The notes: a model not told the origin generated them from the sequence alone. A stretch of DNA of 54,022 bases from Paracoccaceae bacterium (GCA_023260655.1 JALQUU010000014.1:1-54022), one strand, 5' to 3'; counted from the first letter of the stretch, positions 9,949-19,061 are shown. Program-made: numbers and translations.

Positions 9949-10992
9949 ATGATTCCGATGAGCAGATACGCCCTGATGGGTGGAACCGTGGCAACCGCCG
10001 TGGGTATTGGCTTTTTTATGCAGTCCGGGCCGAGCCGTGAGGCCTATCACGCGCCGGAAGGTAGCGTTCAGTTGGCAAGCGCCAGCCCGGCGGTTTATCA
10101 ACCCGAGCCTGCTCAGGATCAGGCCCCTGGATTGAGCGATCCGCAAGAGGTTGTGGAGGCCCTTCCGCCTGGCAGGCCTTTGAGCGATGCATTGGACGAG
10201 AACGCGACATCGATTGATGCGAGCGCCAGCGAGCCGATGCAGATGGCCGCCGTCGAGGCCGAACTGGAAGCGCCCGCTGCGGCGGCTGCTCCCGCTCTGA
10301 CCGAGGTGATGGCGGCTTGCGATCTGGTGATGGAAGCGCGTGTGGAACCTGCGGCGATGGTGACGATTTCGCTGACCTCCTGCCAGCCCGACCAGAGCGT
10401 GACGATGCATCACAACGGGATGATGGTTCAGGCCATGACCGATGGCGAAGGCAAGCTCGAAATGATGATGCCGGCGCTTTCGGAGCAGGCGCTTTACATT
10501 GCGGAGTTCCCGAACCGCGAAGGGGCTGTGGCGCTGGCGGACGTGACCTCTTTGCCGGAATACGAGCGTGTTGTTCTGCAATGGCGGGGTGATGCCGCGC
10601 TGTCGCTTTCGGCGCAGGAGTTCGGTGCGGCTTGGGGTGGCGAAGGCCATATCCGTGCCGATGCGCCGGGAACGGTTGAAAATGCCGTGACGGGTGCAGG
10701 CGGCTTCCTGACCAAGGTGGGTGATTTCGGGCTGGAGAACAGCCTCCGCGCCGAGGTGTACACCTTCCCGCGGAACGTCCAGCGCGCTAAAGGTGGCGTG
10801 GAGTTCACGATTGACGCCGAGGTGACCGCTGGCAATTGCCACAAGGAAATCGGTGCGCAAAGCCTGCAGTTGGGTGACGGCGGCATGTTGACGGTGCGTG
10901 AACTGGTGTTGCCCGTGCCGAATTGTAGCGAAATTGGCGACTATATTGTCTTGAAAAATATGGCAGAAGACCTGAAAGTCGCGCTCAACTGA
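9949..10992 (+). CDS. Membrane-anchored or exported protein of unknown function encoded behind secA
   Basis: A 347-residue protein, 95 bases after secA. An N-terminal hydrophobic segment (residues about 6-22, RYALMGGTVATAVGIGFFMQ) is a signal anchor or uncleaved signal. A Pro/Ala/Glu-rich linker runs to about residue 120, and a compact C-terminal region carries several Cys (CDLVMEARVEP, LTSCQPDQSV, GNCHKEIG, VPNCSEIG), which could form periplasmic disulfides. Proteins in this position are sometimes labelled translocase, which I take to come from proximity to secA; nothing here resembles SecA. The next gene starts 25 bases downstream and encodes a periplasmic-binding/OmpA hybrid, so the two likely act together in the envelope. 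No function is assigned. The ATG at 9958 is an alternative start. Confidence 0.8.
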   Translation: MIPMSRYALMGGTVATAVGIGFFMQSGPSREAYHAPEGSVQLASASPAVYQPEPAQDQAPGLSDPQEVVEALPPGRPLSDALDENATSIDASASEPMQMAAVEAELEAPAAAAAPALTEVMAACDLVMEARVEPAAMVTISLTSCQPDQSVTMHHNGMMVQAMTDGEGKLEMMMPALSEQALYIAEFPNREGAVALADVTSLPEYERVVLQWRGDAALSLSAQEFGAAWGGEGHIRADAPGTVENAVTGAGGFLTKVGDFGLENSLRAEVYTFPRNVQRAKGGVEFTIDAEVTAGNCHKEIGAQSLQLGDGGMLTVRELVLPVPNCSEIGDYIVLKNMAEDLKVALN

Positions 10993-11017
10993 GACTGATT
11001 TGAAAGGCTATCAAGCC

Positions 11018-12577
11018 ATGTTGCGGACCTGTGCGGCGGCCATCGCCGCACTTTTCCTTTTTGGAGCGGCGACGCCTGTTTTTGCGCAGGATGTGACGCT
11101 GACCTCACGCGATGGAAGCGTTGAAATTGCCGGAAACCTGTTGGGTTTCGACGGCGAGTTCTACCGTGTCGAGACGCTTTACGGGGAGTTGACCGTGGAC
11201 GGCTCGGGTGTGGATTGCGCCGGGCCAGGGTGCCCAAATCTGGAGAATTTCATCGCCGAATTCTCCATTTCCGGAGCCAGTGTGATGGGGGAGGTGCTGC
11301 TTCCGGCGCTGATCCAGGGCTTCGCTTTGCGCGAGGGATTTGTTCTCAAAAAGGAACCAATCGACGAGGCGCGGGCTGTCTTCGTGATTTCGGAGCGGGA
11401 GTCGGAGCGCGAGTTGGCGCGGATCACGTTGCGGTCCACAAACTCGGATGAAGGGTTCGCCGATCTGCTCGCGGATGAGGCGGACATCGTGATGTCTTTA
11501 CGGGAGGTGCGTGAGCAGGAGGTTGATCTGGCGCGGGAAGCGGGGCTTGGCGATTTGCGCGGTCGTGGGCGCGTGCGGGTTCTCGCCTTGGATGCCTTGG
11601 TGCCGATTGTGGCCACGGAAAATCCGCTTAACAGCATCAAGACACCCGAGCTGGCGCAGATCCTGTCAGGAAAGATCACGAATTGGGTGCGGCTTGGCGG
11701 ACCGGATGCACCGATTACGATCCACCTTCGGGAAGAAGGCGCGGGGCTGGCGCAGGCGGTTGTGGATCGGTTGCTGAACCCGGTGGGGGGCTACTTACCT
11801 GCGGATGTTGAAAGGCATGAGACGGATAAGGACTTGGCGGAAGCGGTGGAAAAAGACCCGTTCGGGATCGGGGTGACTTCTGCGGCGGCTATTGGTGCGG
11901 CGAAGGGGCTGGCGCTTTCGGGCGAGTGCGGGTTTGACCTGCAGGCTGATCGGGAATCGGTGAAGATGGAGGACTATCCCCTTTCGGCACCGCTGTTCCT
12001 CTATCTGCCCGCCCGGCGGTTGCCGAAGATCGGGCGGGACTTCCTTTCGTACCTGAGGTCCGGCCCAGCGCAGATGGTGGTTCGGCGAGCAGGGTTTACC
12101 GATCAGGCCCCGGAAGAGGTGCCGCTGGATCAGCAGGGGGACCGGTTTGCCAATGCGATTGCGCTGGCGGGGCCCGAGGTGCCTTTGGGGGAGTTGCAGC
12201 GGATGGTTCAGCGGCTGGCGCCGATGAAGCGATTGACGACGACGTTCCGGTTCGAGGTTGGTTCGGCGCGGTTGGATGCGCAATCATTGAGCCACGTGGA
12301 GCAATTGGCGCGGGCGATCGAGGCCGGGCTTTATGACAATCGCCGGATTGCCTTTGTCGGGTTTTCGGATGGCGACGGGCCAGCGGAGGCCAATCGCACG
12401 ATTGCAGAACGACGTGCCGCGACGGTTATGGAAGCCGTGCAAGAAGCAGCGGAAACCGCGAATTTCGACCGCTTGGCGATGGACGTGGATGCCTTTGGCG
12501 AGGCGCTTCCCATGGCGTGTGATGACAGCGCCTGGGGGCGGCAAGTGAACCGCCGCGTGGAAGTCTGGGTTCAGTAG
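11018..12577 (+). CDS. Exported phosphate-binding-like / OmpA-domain hybrid protein
   Basis: A 519-residue envelope protein. Signal peptide MLRTCAAAIAALFLFGAATPVFA is followed by a small N-terminal domain. A PstS-like periplasmic-binding fold spans about residues 85-345: LALDALVPIVATENPLNSI, LAQILSGKITNW and ITIHLREEGAG match the phosphate-binding-protein pattern. An OmpA-like peptidoglycan-binding domain covers about residues 400-519, with GFSDGDGPAEANRTIAERRA and an RRVEV end. OmpA domains usually grip peptidoglycan, so the solute-binding part may be tethered to the wall. The start is ATG 11018, with GAAAGG about ten bases upstream, rather than the TTG at 11000. No transporter genes are adjacent, so phosphate uptake is not implied. 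It abuts radC end to end. Confidence 0.85.
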   Translation: MLRTCAAAIAALFLFGAATPVFAQDVTLTSRDGSVEIAGNLLGFDGEFYRVETLYGELTVDGSGVDCAGPGCPNLENFIAEFSISGASVMGEVLLPALIQGFALREGFVLKKEPIDEARAVFVISERESERELARITLRSTNSDEGFADLLADEADIVMSLREVREQEVDLAREAGLGDLRGRGRVRVLALDALVPIVATENPLNSIKTPELAQILSGKITNWVRLGGPDAPITIHLREEGAGLAQAVVDRLLNPVGGYLPADVERHETDKDLAEAVEKDPFGIGVTSAAAIGAAKGLALSGECGFDLQADRESVKMEDYPLSAPLFLYLPARRLPKIGRDFLSYLRSGPAQMVVRRAGFTDQAPEEVPLDQQGDRFANAIALAGPEVPLGELQRMVQRLAPMKRLTTTFRFEVGSARLDAQSLSHVEQLARAIEAGLYDNRRIAFVGFSDGDGPAEANRTIAERRAATVMEAVQEAAETANFDRLAMDVDAFGEALPMACDDSAWGRQVNRRVEVWVQ

Positions 12578-13375
12578 TCAGATCAGGCCCTCGGAACGGA
12601 AGCTCAATTCACGGGATTTGCCGATCACCAGATGATCGTGAAGCGTGATGCCCAGCGCGGTGCCTGCCGCTTGGATCTGATGCGTCATGTCGATGTCAGA
12701 TTGGCTGGGGGTTGGATCGCCGGAGGGGTGGTTGTGCACGAGAATGAGGGCGCTGGCGTTCAGTTCGAGGGCTCGCTTCATCACTTCGCGCGGGTAGACC
12801 GGAACGTGATCGACGGTGCCTTGGGCCTGCGCTTCGTCCGCAATGAGGGTGTTCTTGCGATCAAGGAAGAAGACGCGGAATTGCTCGGTTTCGCGGTGGG
12901 CCATGGTGGTTTGGCAATAGTCGAGCAGGGCGTTCCACGAGGAAATCACAGGGCGATGGAGCACGCGGGCGCGGGCCAGCCTGCCTGCCGCGGCTTCGAT
13001 GATCTTGAGTTCGCAAATCACTGCGTCGCCGACGCCGTGCTCCTGGCGGAGGCGGGCCGTTGAGGCGGAAATGACGCCGTTGAAATCACCGAACTTGTCG
13101 AGGAGACGGCGGGCGAGAGGCTTCACATCCTGCCGGGGGATAGCGCGGAAGAGGACGAGTTCCAGCATCTCGTAATCCGGCAAGGCATCGGGGCCGCCGG
13201 ACAGGAACCGCTCGCGGAGGCGTTGACGGTGATCGGAGATATAGGACGGCAAGCGATTGTTGGGCAAATCGCGCTTGGCCGAGAACGGATTGGCCTCATC
13301 CCCCGAAAGCGCGAGCGGCGTTTCGGAGGAGAAGAGGGGCAGCGGTGATTCTGAAAAGGCGCTTGCGGGTTTCAT
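12578..13375 (-). CDS. radC: RadC-family JAMM-domain protein
   Basis: A 265-residue RadC. The name derives from an old E. coli DNA-repair allele; the true activity is unsettled, but the fold is that of a JAMM/MPN+ metalloprotease-like domain. The N-terminal helix-hairpin-helix region includes YISDHRQRLRERF, ELVLFRAIPRQDVKPLA and FGDFNGVISA. The C-terminal domain carries an intact metal site: His214, His216 and Asp227 within HNHPSGDPTPSQSD. Before the RadC core lies a 40-residue Pro/Ser-rich extension of low complexity, common in Rhodobacteraceae homologues. It converges on the OmpA-domain gene with no spacing. No mobile-element genes accompany it, so this is a chromosomal rather than element-borne RadC. 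Confidence 0.93.
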   Translation of the reverse strand: MKPASAFSESPLPLFSSETPLALSGDEANPFSAKRDLPNNRLPSYISDHRQRLRERFLSGGPDALPDYEMLELVLFRAIPRQDVKPLARRLLDKFGDFNGVISASTARLRQEHGVGDAVICELKIIEAAAGRLARARVLHRPVISSWNALLDYCQTTMAHRETEQFRVFFLDRKNTLIADEAQAQGTVDHVPVYPREVMKRALELNASALILVHNHPSGDPTPSQSDIDMTHQIQAAGTALGITLHDHLVIGKSRELSFRSEGLI

Positions 13376-13410
13376 AAGCGCGAGAGTGCTTGGAAAATAT
13401 TGCTGACTGG

Positions 13411-14118
13411 TTAATCGAGGCGGATCTTGTGTGCGGCGAGGGCTTCGTAATGTTGCAGCGCTTCGGCGCAGAGGGCGGCGGCTTCTCCGGTGAGTTCGGG
13501 AAGGGGGCCTTCAGGGCCGGTGAAGCCTGTTGAGCCATGGATCGCGCCGTACCAATGGAGCGCCCATGCGCCATCCTCTGGGCGGCCGCCTGCGGGCCAG
13601 AAGAGCATGGCGGGATCGAAGGGTAGATCGATGGCAGCGCAGAGCTTGCGAAGCATCTGCTCGGGGTTTTCGCGGATATCGGCGCTATCCACCACGAGGC
13701 CGCCGATCTGGGAAAACAGGCTCGATTGCTGCGGAAAACCGATATCCTCAAGGCTCATCTCGGCACGCTTGATGCCGTAGGAGGCAATCACGCGGGCGGG
13801 GTGGCGGAGGAGGTGGATGTTTACGCATGACTTGGCCCAATCGAGTGGAAAGCCTTCGATCATGTGGTGTGGCATGTGCTTCATGTAGAAATGCGGCTTG
13901 CCGTTGGGGATTGGGCCAAGGCAGGCGGCGGCGACCTTTTGGGGGTCATTCTCGTGGGCGGCCAGAATCTCGGCGTTCATCGGGTGGGTGATGCCGGTTT
14001 CAGCGAGATAGGGCGCGTAGAAGGGTTCGTCCCAAACGGCGAAATCCGCGCGGGCACCGAAGGAATACATCATGGCCGTGGAAAGATTCCGCGGGCCGGA
14101 CCACATAGCGATACGCAT
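13411..14118 (-). CDS. Sulfotransferase-like protein paired with a class IV aminotransferase
   Basis: A 235-residue protein with a P-loop-type sulfotransferase start: MRIAMWSGPRNLSTAMMYSF corresponds to the 5'-PSB loop that binds the PAPS phosphosulfate. The HLLRHPARVIASYGIKRAE segment matches the 3'-PB motif (RxPxxxxxS) contacting the 3'-phosphate. The adjoining MPHHMIEGFP fits a substrate pocket. Acceptor substrate is unknown. It lies 11 bases downstream of a class IV aminotransferase gene on the same strand; my recollection is that such sulfotransferase-like proteins are repeatedly found next to or fused with branched-chain-type aminotransferases, suggesting a shared small-molecule pathway. 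Overall fold assignment is good; sulfation activity is inference. Confidence 0.8.
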   Translation of the reverse strand: MRIAMWSGPRNLSTAMMYSFGARADFAVWDEPFYAPYLAETGITHPMNAEILAAHENDPQKVAAACLGPIPNGKPHFYMKHMPHHMIEGFPLDWAKSCVNIHLLRHPARVIASYGIKRAEMSLEDIGFPQQSSLFSQIGGLVVDSADIRENPEQMLRKLCAAIDLPFDPAMLFWPAGGRPEDGAWALHWYGAIHGSTGFTGPEGPLPELTGEAAALCAEALQHYEALAAHKIRLD

Positions 14119-14129
14119 TTAGTAAGTCC

Positions 14130-15029
14130 TCACGCGCCGACGAGTTGTTTGTAGAGAGTGCGGATACGCTCGGTGACGGGGCCCATCTGGCCTGTGCCGA
14201 TCTGGCGGCCGTCAATGGTGCTGACGGGGGTTTGCGCGCCGAAGGTGCCTGTGAGGAAGGCTTCATCCGCGCCGTAGGTATCCACTAGGGAGTAATTCCG
14301 TTCGAAAACGGGAATGCCGTTTACCTTGCAGATGTCGATCACCTTTTGGCGGGTGATGCCGTTCATGCAGTAATCGCCCGTGGAGGTCCAAACCGCGCCT
14401 TTGCGGACGATGAAGAAGTTGCAGGCGTTGGTGGTGTTCACGAAGCCATGCACATCGAGCATGAGCGCTTCATCGGCCCCGGCCTTTTCGGCGGCGATGC
14501 AAGCGAGGATGCAGTTCAGTTTGGAGTGGCTGTTGAGCTTGGGGTCTTGCGTCATGGGCAGGCCGCGCAGGTGGGGCACGGTGGCGAGGCGGATGGGGCG
14601 CGGGATCTTGGGCTTAGAGTGCTCCATGATGATCACGACAGTCGGGCCTTGGCGCGAGAGCGAGGGATGCTGGAAGGGGCGGGTTTTGACGCCGCGCGTG
14701 ACCATGAGGCGACAATGGGCGTCTGTTTGCATGCTGTTGGCGGATTGTGTCTCTAACACAGCGGAAATGACCTGTTCCCTCGTCATGCCGATGTCGAGGT
14801 CGATGGCTTTGGCGGCTTCGAAAAGGCGGTCCATATGCTCGTCGATGAAGGACCATTTGCCATTGTAGAGGCGGATGCCCTCCCAGACGCCATCGCCCAG
14901 CATGAAGCCGGAATCGTAAACGCTGACGAGCGCTTCGGCTTTGGGTTTCAGCTTGCCGTCCACCCAGATGTGGATCGATTCGTTGCGGGCGTCTTCTTCG
15001 GCTTGGTGGGTTGTGACGTGGTCTGCCAT
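14130..15029 (-). CDS. PLP-dependent class IV aminotransferase (branched-chain / D-amino-acid type)
   Basis: A 299-residue fold-type IV aminotransferase. The start at 15029 (MADHVTTHQAEEDARNESIH) has a GGAG site six bases upstream; the longer open frame from 15173 is not needed. Family marks include VSVYDSGFMLGDGVWEGIRL near the N-terminus, the PLP lysine in NSHSKLNC (about residue 160), DEALMLDVHGFVNTTNACNFF for phosphate binding, and GITRQKVIDICKVNGI. It resembles branched-chain and D-alanine aminotransferases, but motif reading cannot fix the substrate, so ilvE is not assigned. The next gene on the strand is the sulfotransferase-like protein, probably co-transcribed. Divergent msrA starts 131 bases away. 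Confidence 0.88.
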   Translation of the reverse strand: MADHVTTHQAEEDARNESIHIWVDGKLKPKAEALVSVYDSGFMLGDGVWEGIRLYNGKWSFIDEHMDRLFEAAKAIDLDIGMTREQVISAVLETQSANSMQTDAHCRLMVTRGVKTRPFQHPSLSRQGPTVVIIMEHSKPKIPRPIRLATVPHLRGLPMTQDPKLNSHSKLNCILACIAAEKAGADEALMLDVHGFVNTTNACNFFIVRKGAVWTSTGDYCMNGITRQKVIDICKVNGIPVFERNYSLVDTYGADEAFLTGTFGAQTPVSTIDGRQIGTGQMGPVTERIRTLYKQLVGA

Positions 15030-15063
15030 GGGGAACTCCGAGTTTGGGCGGAGGCTAGCGCGG

Positions 15064-15093
15064 GTTTCACGGAGTGTCACCTGTCTGTGAAAC
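15064..15093. repeat. Perfect 7-bp inverted repeat between the aminotransferase gene and msrA
   Basis: GTTTCAC (15064-15070) and GTGAAAC (15087-15093) are exact inverted copies, 16 bases apart, in the short divergent intergenic region. It could be an operator for a dimeric regulator or a weak hairpin. The half-sites resemble halves of a parS palindrome, but the spacing rules out a normal ParB site. Confidence 0.35.
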
Positions 15094-15160
15094 GAGGTTT
15101 CAGGGGCTAGGAAGGCGGCGCTAGGCGGGCGCATGGTTGGGCGAGTGAATGGAGGGCGCG

Positions 15161-15808
15161 ATGCGGAAAGCAAAACCTGTGGTGTTGGCGCTGTTGATTG
15201 CGCTTGGAGTGTTCACCAAGGCGCATGAGGGGCACGCGGGCGAAGCGGTTCTGACTGTGGCGGGCGGGTGCTTCTGGTGCGTCGAATCGGATTTCGAGAG
15301 CGTGCCGGGGGTGAAAGAAGTAGTGTCCGGCTACACAGGCGGGAAGAGTAAGAACCCGACCTACAAGCAGGTTTCGGCGGGTGGATCGGGGCATTACGAG
15401 GCGGTTCAGATCCACTACGATCCGGCGCGGGTTTCACTGGAAGCTCTGTTGCAGAAATTCGTGCGCTCGGTCGATGTGACGGATGCCGGTGGGCAGTTCT
15501 GCGATCGGGGCGAAAGCTATCGGACAGCGATTTTCTTCTCTAATCCAGCTGAAAAGGATGTTGCCAAGCGTGTGAAGGCTGAAGCGGAGGCGGCGCTTGG
15601 ACGGAAGATCGTGACGCCGATCCTGAACGCGTCTGCGTTCTGGGAGGCCGAGGATTACCATCAGGACTATTACAAGGGCAGCAAGGTTGTGCTGACGCGG
15701 TTCGGGCCAGTGAAGCAATCGACAGCCTACAAGAAATACCGTGACGCTTGCGGGCGGGACCAGCGGGTGAAGCAGCTTTGGGGGAAGGCCGCGGCGTTCG
15801 CCCATTAA
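15161..15808 (+). CDS. msrA: Exported peptide-methionine (S)-S-oxide reductase MsrA
   Basis: A 215-residue MsrA, which reduces methionine-S-sulfoxide in oxidised proteins using thioredoxin-like donors. The catalytic motif is GGCFWCVES with Cys37 as nucleophile, and a likely resolving Cys lies in YRDACGRDQ near the C-terminus. Downstream blocks GYTGGKSKNPTYKQVSAG, GHYEAVQIHYDP and AEDYHQDY are typical. The N-terminus MRKAKPVVLALLIALGVFTKAHEGHAG looks like a signal peptide, implying periplasmic repair rather than the usual cytosolic MsrA. The ATG at 15161 is preferred over 15149 because GGAGG lies five bases upstream of it. No msrB partner is adjacent. Its stop overlaps that of the convergent kinase gene. 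Confidence 0.93.
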   Translation: MRKAKPVVLALLIALGVFTKAHEGHAGEAVLTVAGGCFWCVESDFESVPGVKEVVSGYTGGKSKNPTYKQVSAGGSGHYEAVQIHYDPARVSLEALLQKFVRSVDVTDAGGQFCDRGESYRTAIFFSNPAEKDVAKRVKAEAEAALGRKIVTPILNASAFWEAEDYHQDYYKGSKVVLTRFGPVKQSTAYKKYRDACGRDQRVKQLWGKAAAFAH

Positions 15809-16671
15809 ACGCGGGCGAGGAAGGCTTCGACTTCGGCACGGGAAGGGATGGCATCAGCCGTGCCCTTCAGTGTGACTTTTAGGGCGGCGGCGGCGGAAGC
15901 GAGGCGCATGGCGGCTTCTGGCGCTTGGCCTTCGGCGATGGCGGCAGCGAGATAGCCTGCGAATGTGTCGCCTGCGCCTGTGGTATCAACAGGTTTCACG
16001 GGAAACGCGGGGCAGTGCAGGGTTTGATCTGGGGTAATCCAGTCCGCGCCATCGGAGCCTTTGGTGACGACCACCGTAATGCCCGAGGGAAGCGCGCCGA
16101 CGGCGGCTTTCAGTTGGGCGGCTTCGATTTCGTTCAAGAGAAGGATCGAAATATGCGGGAGCACGTCGCGGGTGGCTTCGGCGCTGAATGGCGCGGCGGA
16201 ATAGAACACGATTAGACCCTGTTTCACCGCAATTCGGGCCGCTTCGGCCTGAAGGTTCGTTTCGTTTTGGAGGATCAGGAGATCACCTGGCGCGGTTACG
16301 GAAGTGAGCACCTCAAGCTGCGCATCGGTGAAAGCGCGGTTTGCGCCGGGGAAGATGGTGATCGCGTTCTCGCCGGTTTCATCAACAGTGATGATCGCGT
16401 GGCCAGTCGGGGTTTCGGACTGGTTGATGTGCTGCGTATCAACGCCCAGCGCGGCAAGGCGCTGTTTGGCCCAGAGGCCTTCGGGGCCAATGAGACCGAT
16501 ATGCGCGACAGTTGCGCCAGCCTTGGCGGCGGCGACGGATTGGTTCGTGCCCTTCCCGCCCAGACCGAGGGAATATTCCCGCGCCGCGATGGTTTCACCC
16601 GGCGCGGGGATGTGCGGCACGCGATAGGCGTGATCCGCGTTGATGGAGCCGAAGGACCAGATCTTCGGCAT
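15805..16671 (-). CDS. rbsK: PfkB-family carbohydrate kinase, ribokinase type
   Basis: A 288-residue sugar kinase. PfkB signature 1 is GGKGTNQSVAAAKAG (about residues 38-52), and signature 2, with the catalytic Asp, is DTTGAGDTFAGYLAAAIAEG (about residues 230-249). The opening IWSFGSINADHAYRVP and PAPGETI match ribokinase, which phosphorylates ribose at O5, better than fructokinase or adenosine kinase. No ribose transporter or LacI regulator is nearby, so the sugar is uncertain and the symbol is tentative. It starts five bases after the malic enzyme stop on the same strand, suggesting co-transcription. The stop overlaps that of convergent msrA. Confidence 0.85.
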   Translation of the reverse strand: MPKIWSFGSINADHAYRVPHIPAPGETIAAREYSLGLGGKGTNQSVAAAKAGATVAHIGLIGPEGLWAKQRLAALGVDTQHINQSETPTGHAIITVDETGENAITIFPGANRAFTDAQLEVLTSVTAPGDLLILQNETNLQAEAARIAVKQGLIVFYSAAPFSAEATRDVLPHISILLLNEIEAAQLKAAVGALPSGITVVVTKGSDGADWITPDQTLHCPAFPVKPVDTTGAGDTFAGYLAAAIAEGQAPEAAMRLASAAAALKVTLKGTADAIPSRAEVEAFLARV

Positions 16672-16676
16672 GGGCG

Positions 16677-18932
16677 TTAGCCGATCTTGTTCGCCGCGAG
16701 GACGGCCATGTTCAGAATGTCGTTCACCGTTGCGGAGGTGGAGCAGATCTGGATCGACTTATCGACGCCAGCGAGGATCGGGCCGATCACAGTTGCGCCG
16801 CCCATTTCCTGCATCAGCTTGACCGAGATCGAAGCGGAATGGCGGGCGGGAACGATCAGGATGTTCGCGGGGCCGGAGAGGCGCTGGAACGGATAGGCGG
16901 CCTGAGCGCGCGGGTTGAGGGCCACGTCGACCGTCATTTCGCCTTCGAACTCGAAATCGACGCCACGGCGTTCGAGGACTTTCGGGGCAAGGGCCATTTT
17001 CGCGGCGCGTTCCGAAACGGGGTAACCGAAGGTCGAGAAGGAGACAAAGGCCACGCGCGGCTCCAAGCCGAAGTGGCGCGCGACATCGGCGGCGCGTTCG
17101 GCGATGGTGGCGAGATCTTCTTCATCCGGCCATTCCTGCACCAGCGTATCGCCGATGAGGACGATCTTGCCCTTGTGCAGAAGCGCGGTGATGCCTGCTG
17201 CGCCATGGGTGGAATCAGCATCGAACACGTGGTTGATGAGGCCGAGCACATAGGCGGACTTGCGGGTCGCGCCGGTGACGAGGCCATCGCCATGACCATG
17301 CGCGAGCATGAGAGCCGAGAACACGTGACGGTCACGCGCAGCGAGGCGGTGCACATCGTGGCGGTCGAAGCCTTTGCGCTGGAGGCGGTTGTAGAGGAAA
17401 TCCTTGTAGGTGTTCAGGTGGCGGGTGGTGGCCGCGTTCACGACTTCCAACTCGCGCACCGCATCCCCGAGGCCTTCGGCTTCGAGTTTCTCTTTCACAT
17501 CAGCATCGCGGCCAACAACGATGGCTTTACCCAGACCGGAGCGCTGGTATTGCACAGCGGCACGCAGCACGCGGGGATCGTCACCTTCCGCGAAGATCAT
17601 GCGGGCTTGGGCGGCACGGGCGCGGGCGTGGATGCCGCGCAGGATTGAGGCGGTCGGATCCATGCGGTGACGGAGCGACAGCTCGTAAGCTTCCATGTCG
17701 ATGATCGGGCGGCGGGCCGCGCCAGTTTCCATGCAAGCGCGCGCCACGGCGGGCGGGATGCGGTGGATGAGGCGGGGGTCGAAGGGGGTCGGGATGATGT
17801 AGTCGCGACCGAAGGTGAGCTTGCGGCCATAGGCCATTGCAACTTCATCCGGTACATCTTCGCGCGCGAGTTCAGCGAGCGCTTGAGCGCAGGCGATCTT
17901 CATCTCGTCATTGATGGCGCGGGCATGCACATCAAGCGCGCCGCGGAAGAGGTAGGGGAAGCCGAGAACGTTGTTCACTTGGTTCGGGTAGTCGGAACGG
18001 CCCGTGGCAACGATGGCATCCGGGCGGACTTCGTGGGCTTCTTCGGGGGTGATTTCCGGATCGGGGTTCGCCATGGCGAAGATGACCGGATTGTCGGCCA
18101 TGCTTTGCACCATATCCTGAGTAACCGCGCCTTTAGCCGAGACGCCGAGGAACACATCGGCTCCAACCATGGCTTCTTCCAGCGTGCGCGCATCGGTGCG
18201 GGCGGCGTGGGCCGATTTCCACTGGTTCATGCCCTCGGTACGGCCTTGGTAGATCGTGCCTTTGGTATCGCAGAGAATGCAATTGTCGTGCTTCGCGCCC
18301 ATGCGCTTCAGAAGCTCGATGCAGGCGATGCCAGCGGCACCCGCACCGTTCACCACGATGCGGACGTCTTCGATTTTTTTGCCGGAGAGATGCAGTGCGT
18401 TGATGAGACCTGCCGCGCAGATCACGGCGGTGCCGTGCTGGTCATCGTGGAACACCGGAATGTCCATGATTTCCTTCAGGCGGCTTTCGATGATGAAGCA
18501 CTCGGGCGCTTTGATGTCTTCGAGGTTCACGCCGCCAAAGGTGGGGCCCATCAGGTTGACGGCCTGAATGATCTCGTCAGGGTCTTCGGTGTCGAGTTCG
18601 ATGTCGATCGAGTTCACGTCAGCAAAGCGCTTGAAGAGAACGGACTTGCCTTCCATCACCGGCTTCGAGGCGAGCGCGCCGAGGTTGCCGAGGCCAAGAA
18701 CGGCAGTGCCGTTGGAGATCACCGCAACGAGGTTGCCCTTGTTGGTGTAATCATAGGCGGTTTCCGGTGTTTTGTGGATTTCTTCGCAGGGAACGGCGAC
18801 GCCCGGGGAGTAGGCCAGAGAAAGATCGCGCTGGGTGGTCATGGGGACAGTTGCCTGGACCTCCCACTTGCCCGGAGTGGGCTCGATGTGGAATTGCAGG
18901 GCTTCTTCACGCGTGAACTTTGGCTTCGACAT
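16677..18932 (-). CDS. maeB: NADP-type malic enzyme with phosphotransacetylase-like C-terminal domain
   Basis: A 751-residue MaeB-type enzyme that oxidatively decarboxylates malate to pyruvate and CO2, supplying NADPH. The malic domain covers about residues 1-420: [44 protein letters not shown] and a Rossmann segment [20 protein letters not shown]. From about residue 430 to the end lies a phosphate acetyl/butyryl-transferase-like domain, thought to be regulatory and catalytically inactive in this family. Start 18932 gives [15 protein letters not shown] with AAGGAG upstream; the longer frame toward 19529 would run through the divergent mutS start. It is followed immediately by the ribokinase-type gene. 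Confidence 0.96.
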   Translation of the reverse strand: MSKPKFTREEALQFHIEPTPGKWEVQATVPMTTQRDLSLAYSPGVAVPCEEIHKTPETAYDYTNKGNLVAVISNGTAVLGLGNLGALASKPVMEGKSVLFKRFADVNSIDIELDTEDPDEIIQAVNLMGPTFGGVNLEDIKAPECFIIESRLKEIMDIPVFHDDQHGTAVICAAGLINALHLSGKKIEDVRIVVNGAGAAGIACIELLKRMGAKHDNCILCDTKGTIYQGRTEGMNQWKSAHAARTDARTLEEAMVGADVFLGVSAKGAVTQDMVQSMADNPVIFAMANPDPEITPEEAHEVRPDAIVATGRSDYPNQVNNVLGFPYLFRGALDVHARAINDEMKIACAQALAELAREDVPDEVAMAYGRKLTFGRDYIIPTPFDPRLIHRIPPAVARACMETGAARRPIIDMEAYELSLRHRMDPTASILRGIHARARAAQARMIFAEGDDPRVLRAAVQYQRSGLGKAIVVGRDADVKEKLEAEGLGDAVRELEVVNAATTRHLNTYKDFLYNRLQRKGFDRHDVHRLAARDRHVFSALMLAHGHGDGLVTGATRKSAYVLGLINHVFDADSTHGAAGITALLHKGKIVLIGDTLVQEWPDEEDLATIAERAADVARHFGLEPRVAFVSFSTFGYPVSERAAKMALAPKVLERRGVDFEFEGEMTVDVALNPRAQAAYPFQRLSGPANILIVPARHSASISVKLMQEMGGATVIGPILAGVDKSIQICSTSATVNDILNMAVLAANKIG

Positions 18933-19061
18933 TTGGGGCGGCTCTCCTTGCGGCTGATGCCTCTTACATGGCTCGGGCCGTTGGCTCAACGGTTTAGCGA
19001 TTTCGCCTTTCGCCGCAGGGGCGGGGTTTGTAAGGTCCGGTTCGATGAATAGGGGGCCGAC

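Noticed and set aside
7910-9994. 694-codon open frame antisense to secA
   Set aside because: Same artefact; composition is unnatural and it lies wholly within secA plus its 3' flank.
12578-13375. radC as a sign of a mobile element or anti-restriction module
   Set aside because: Full-length chromosomal RadC with ordinary neighbours; no integrase, methylase or plasmid genes nearby.
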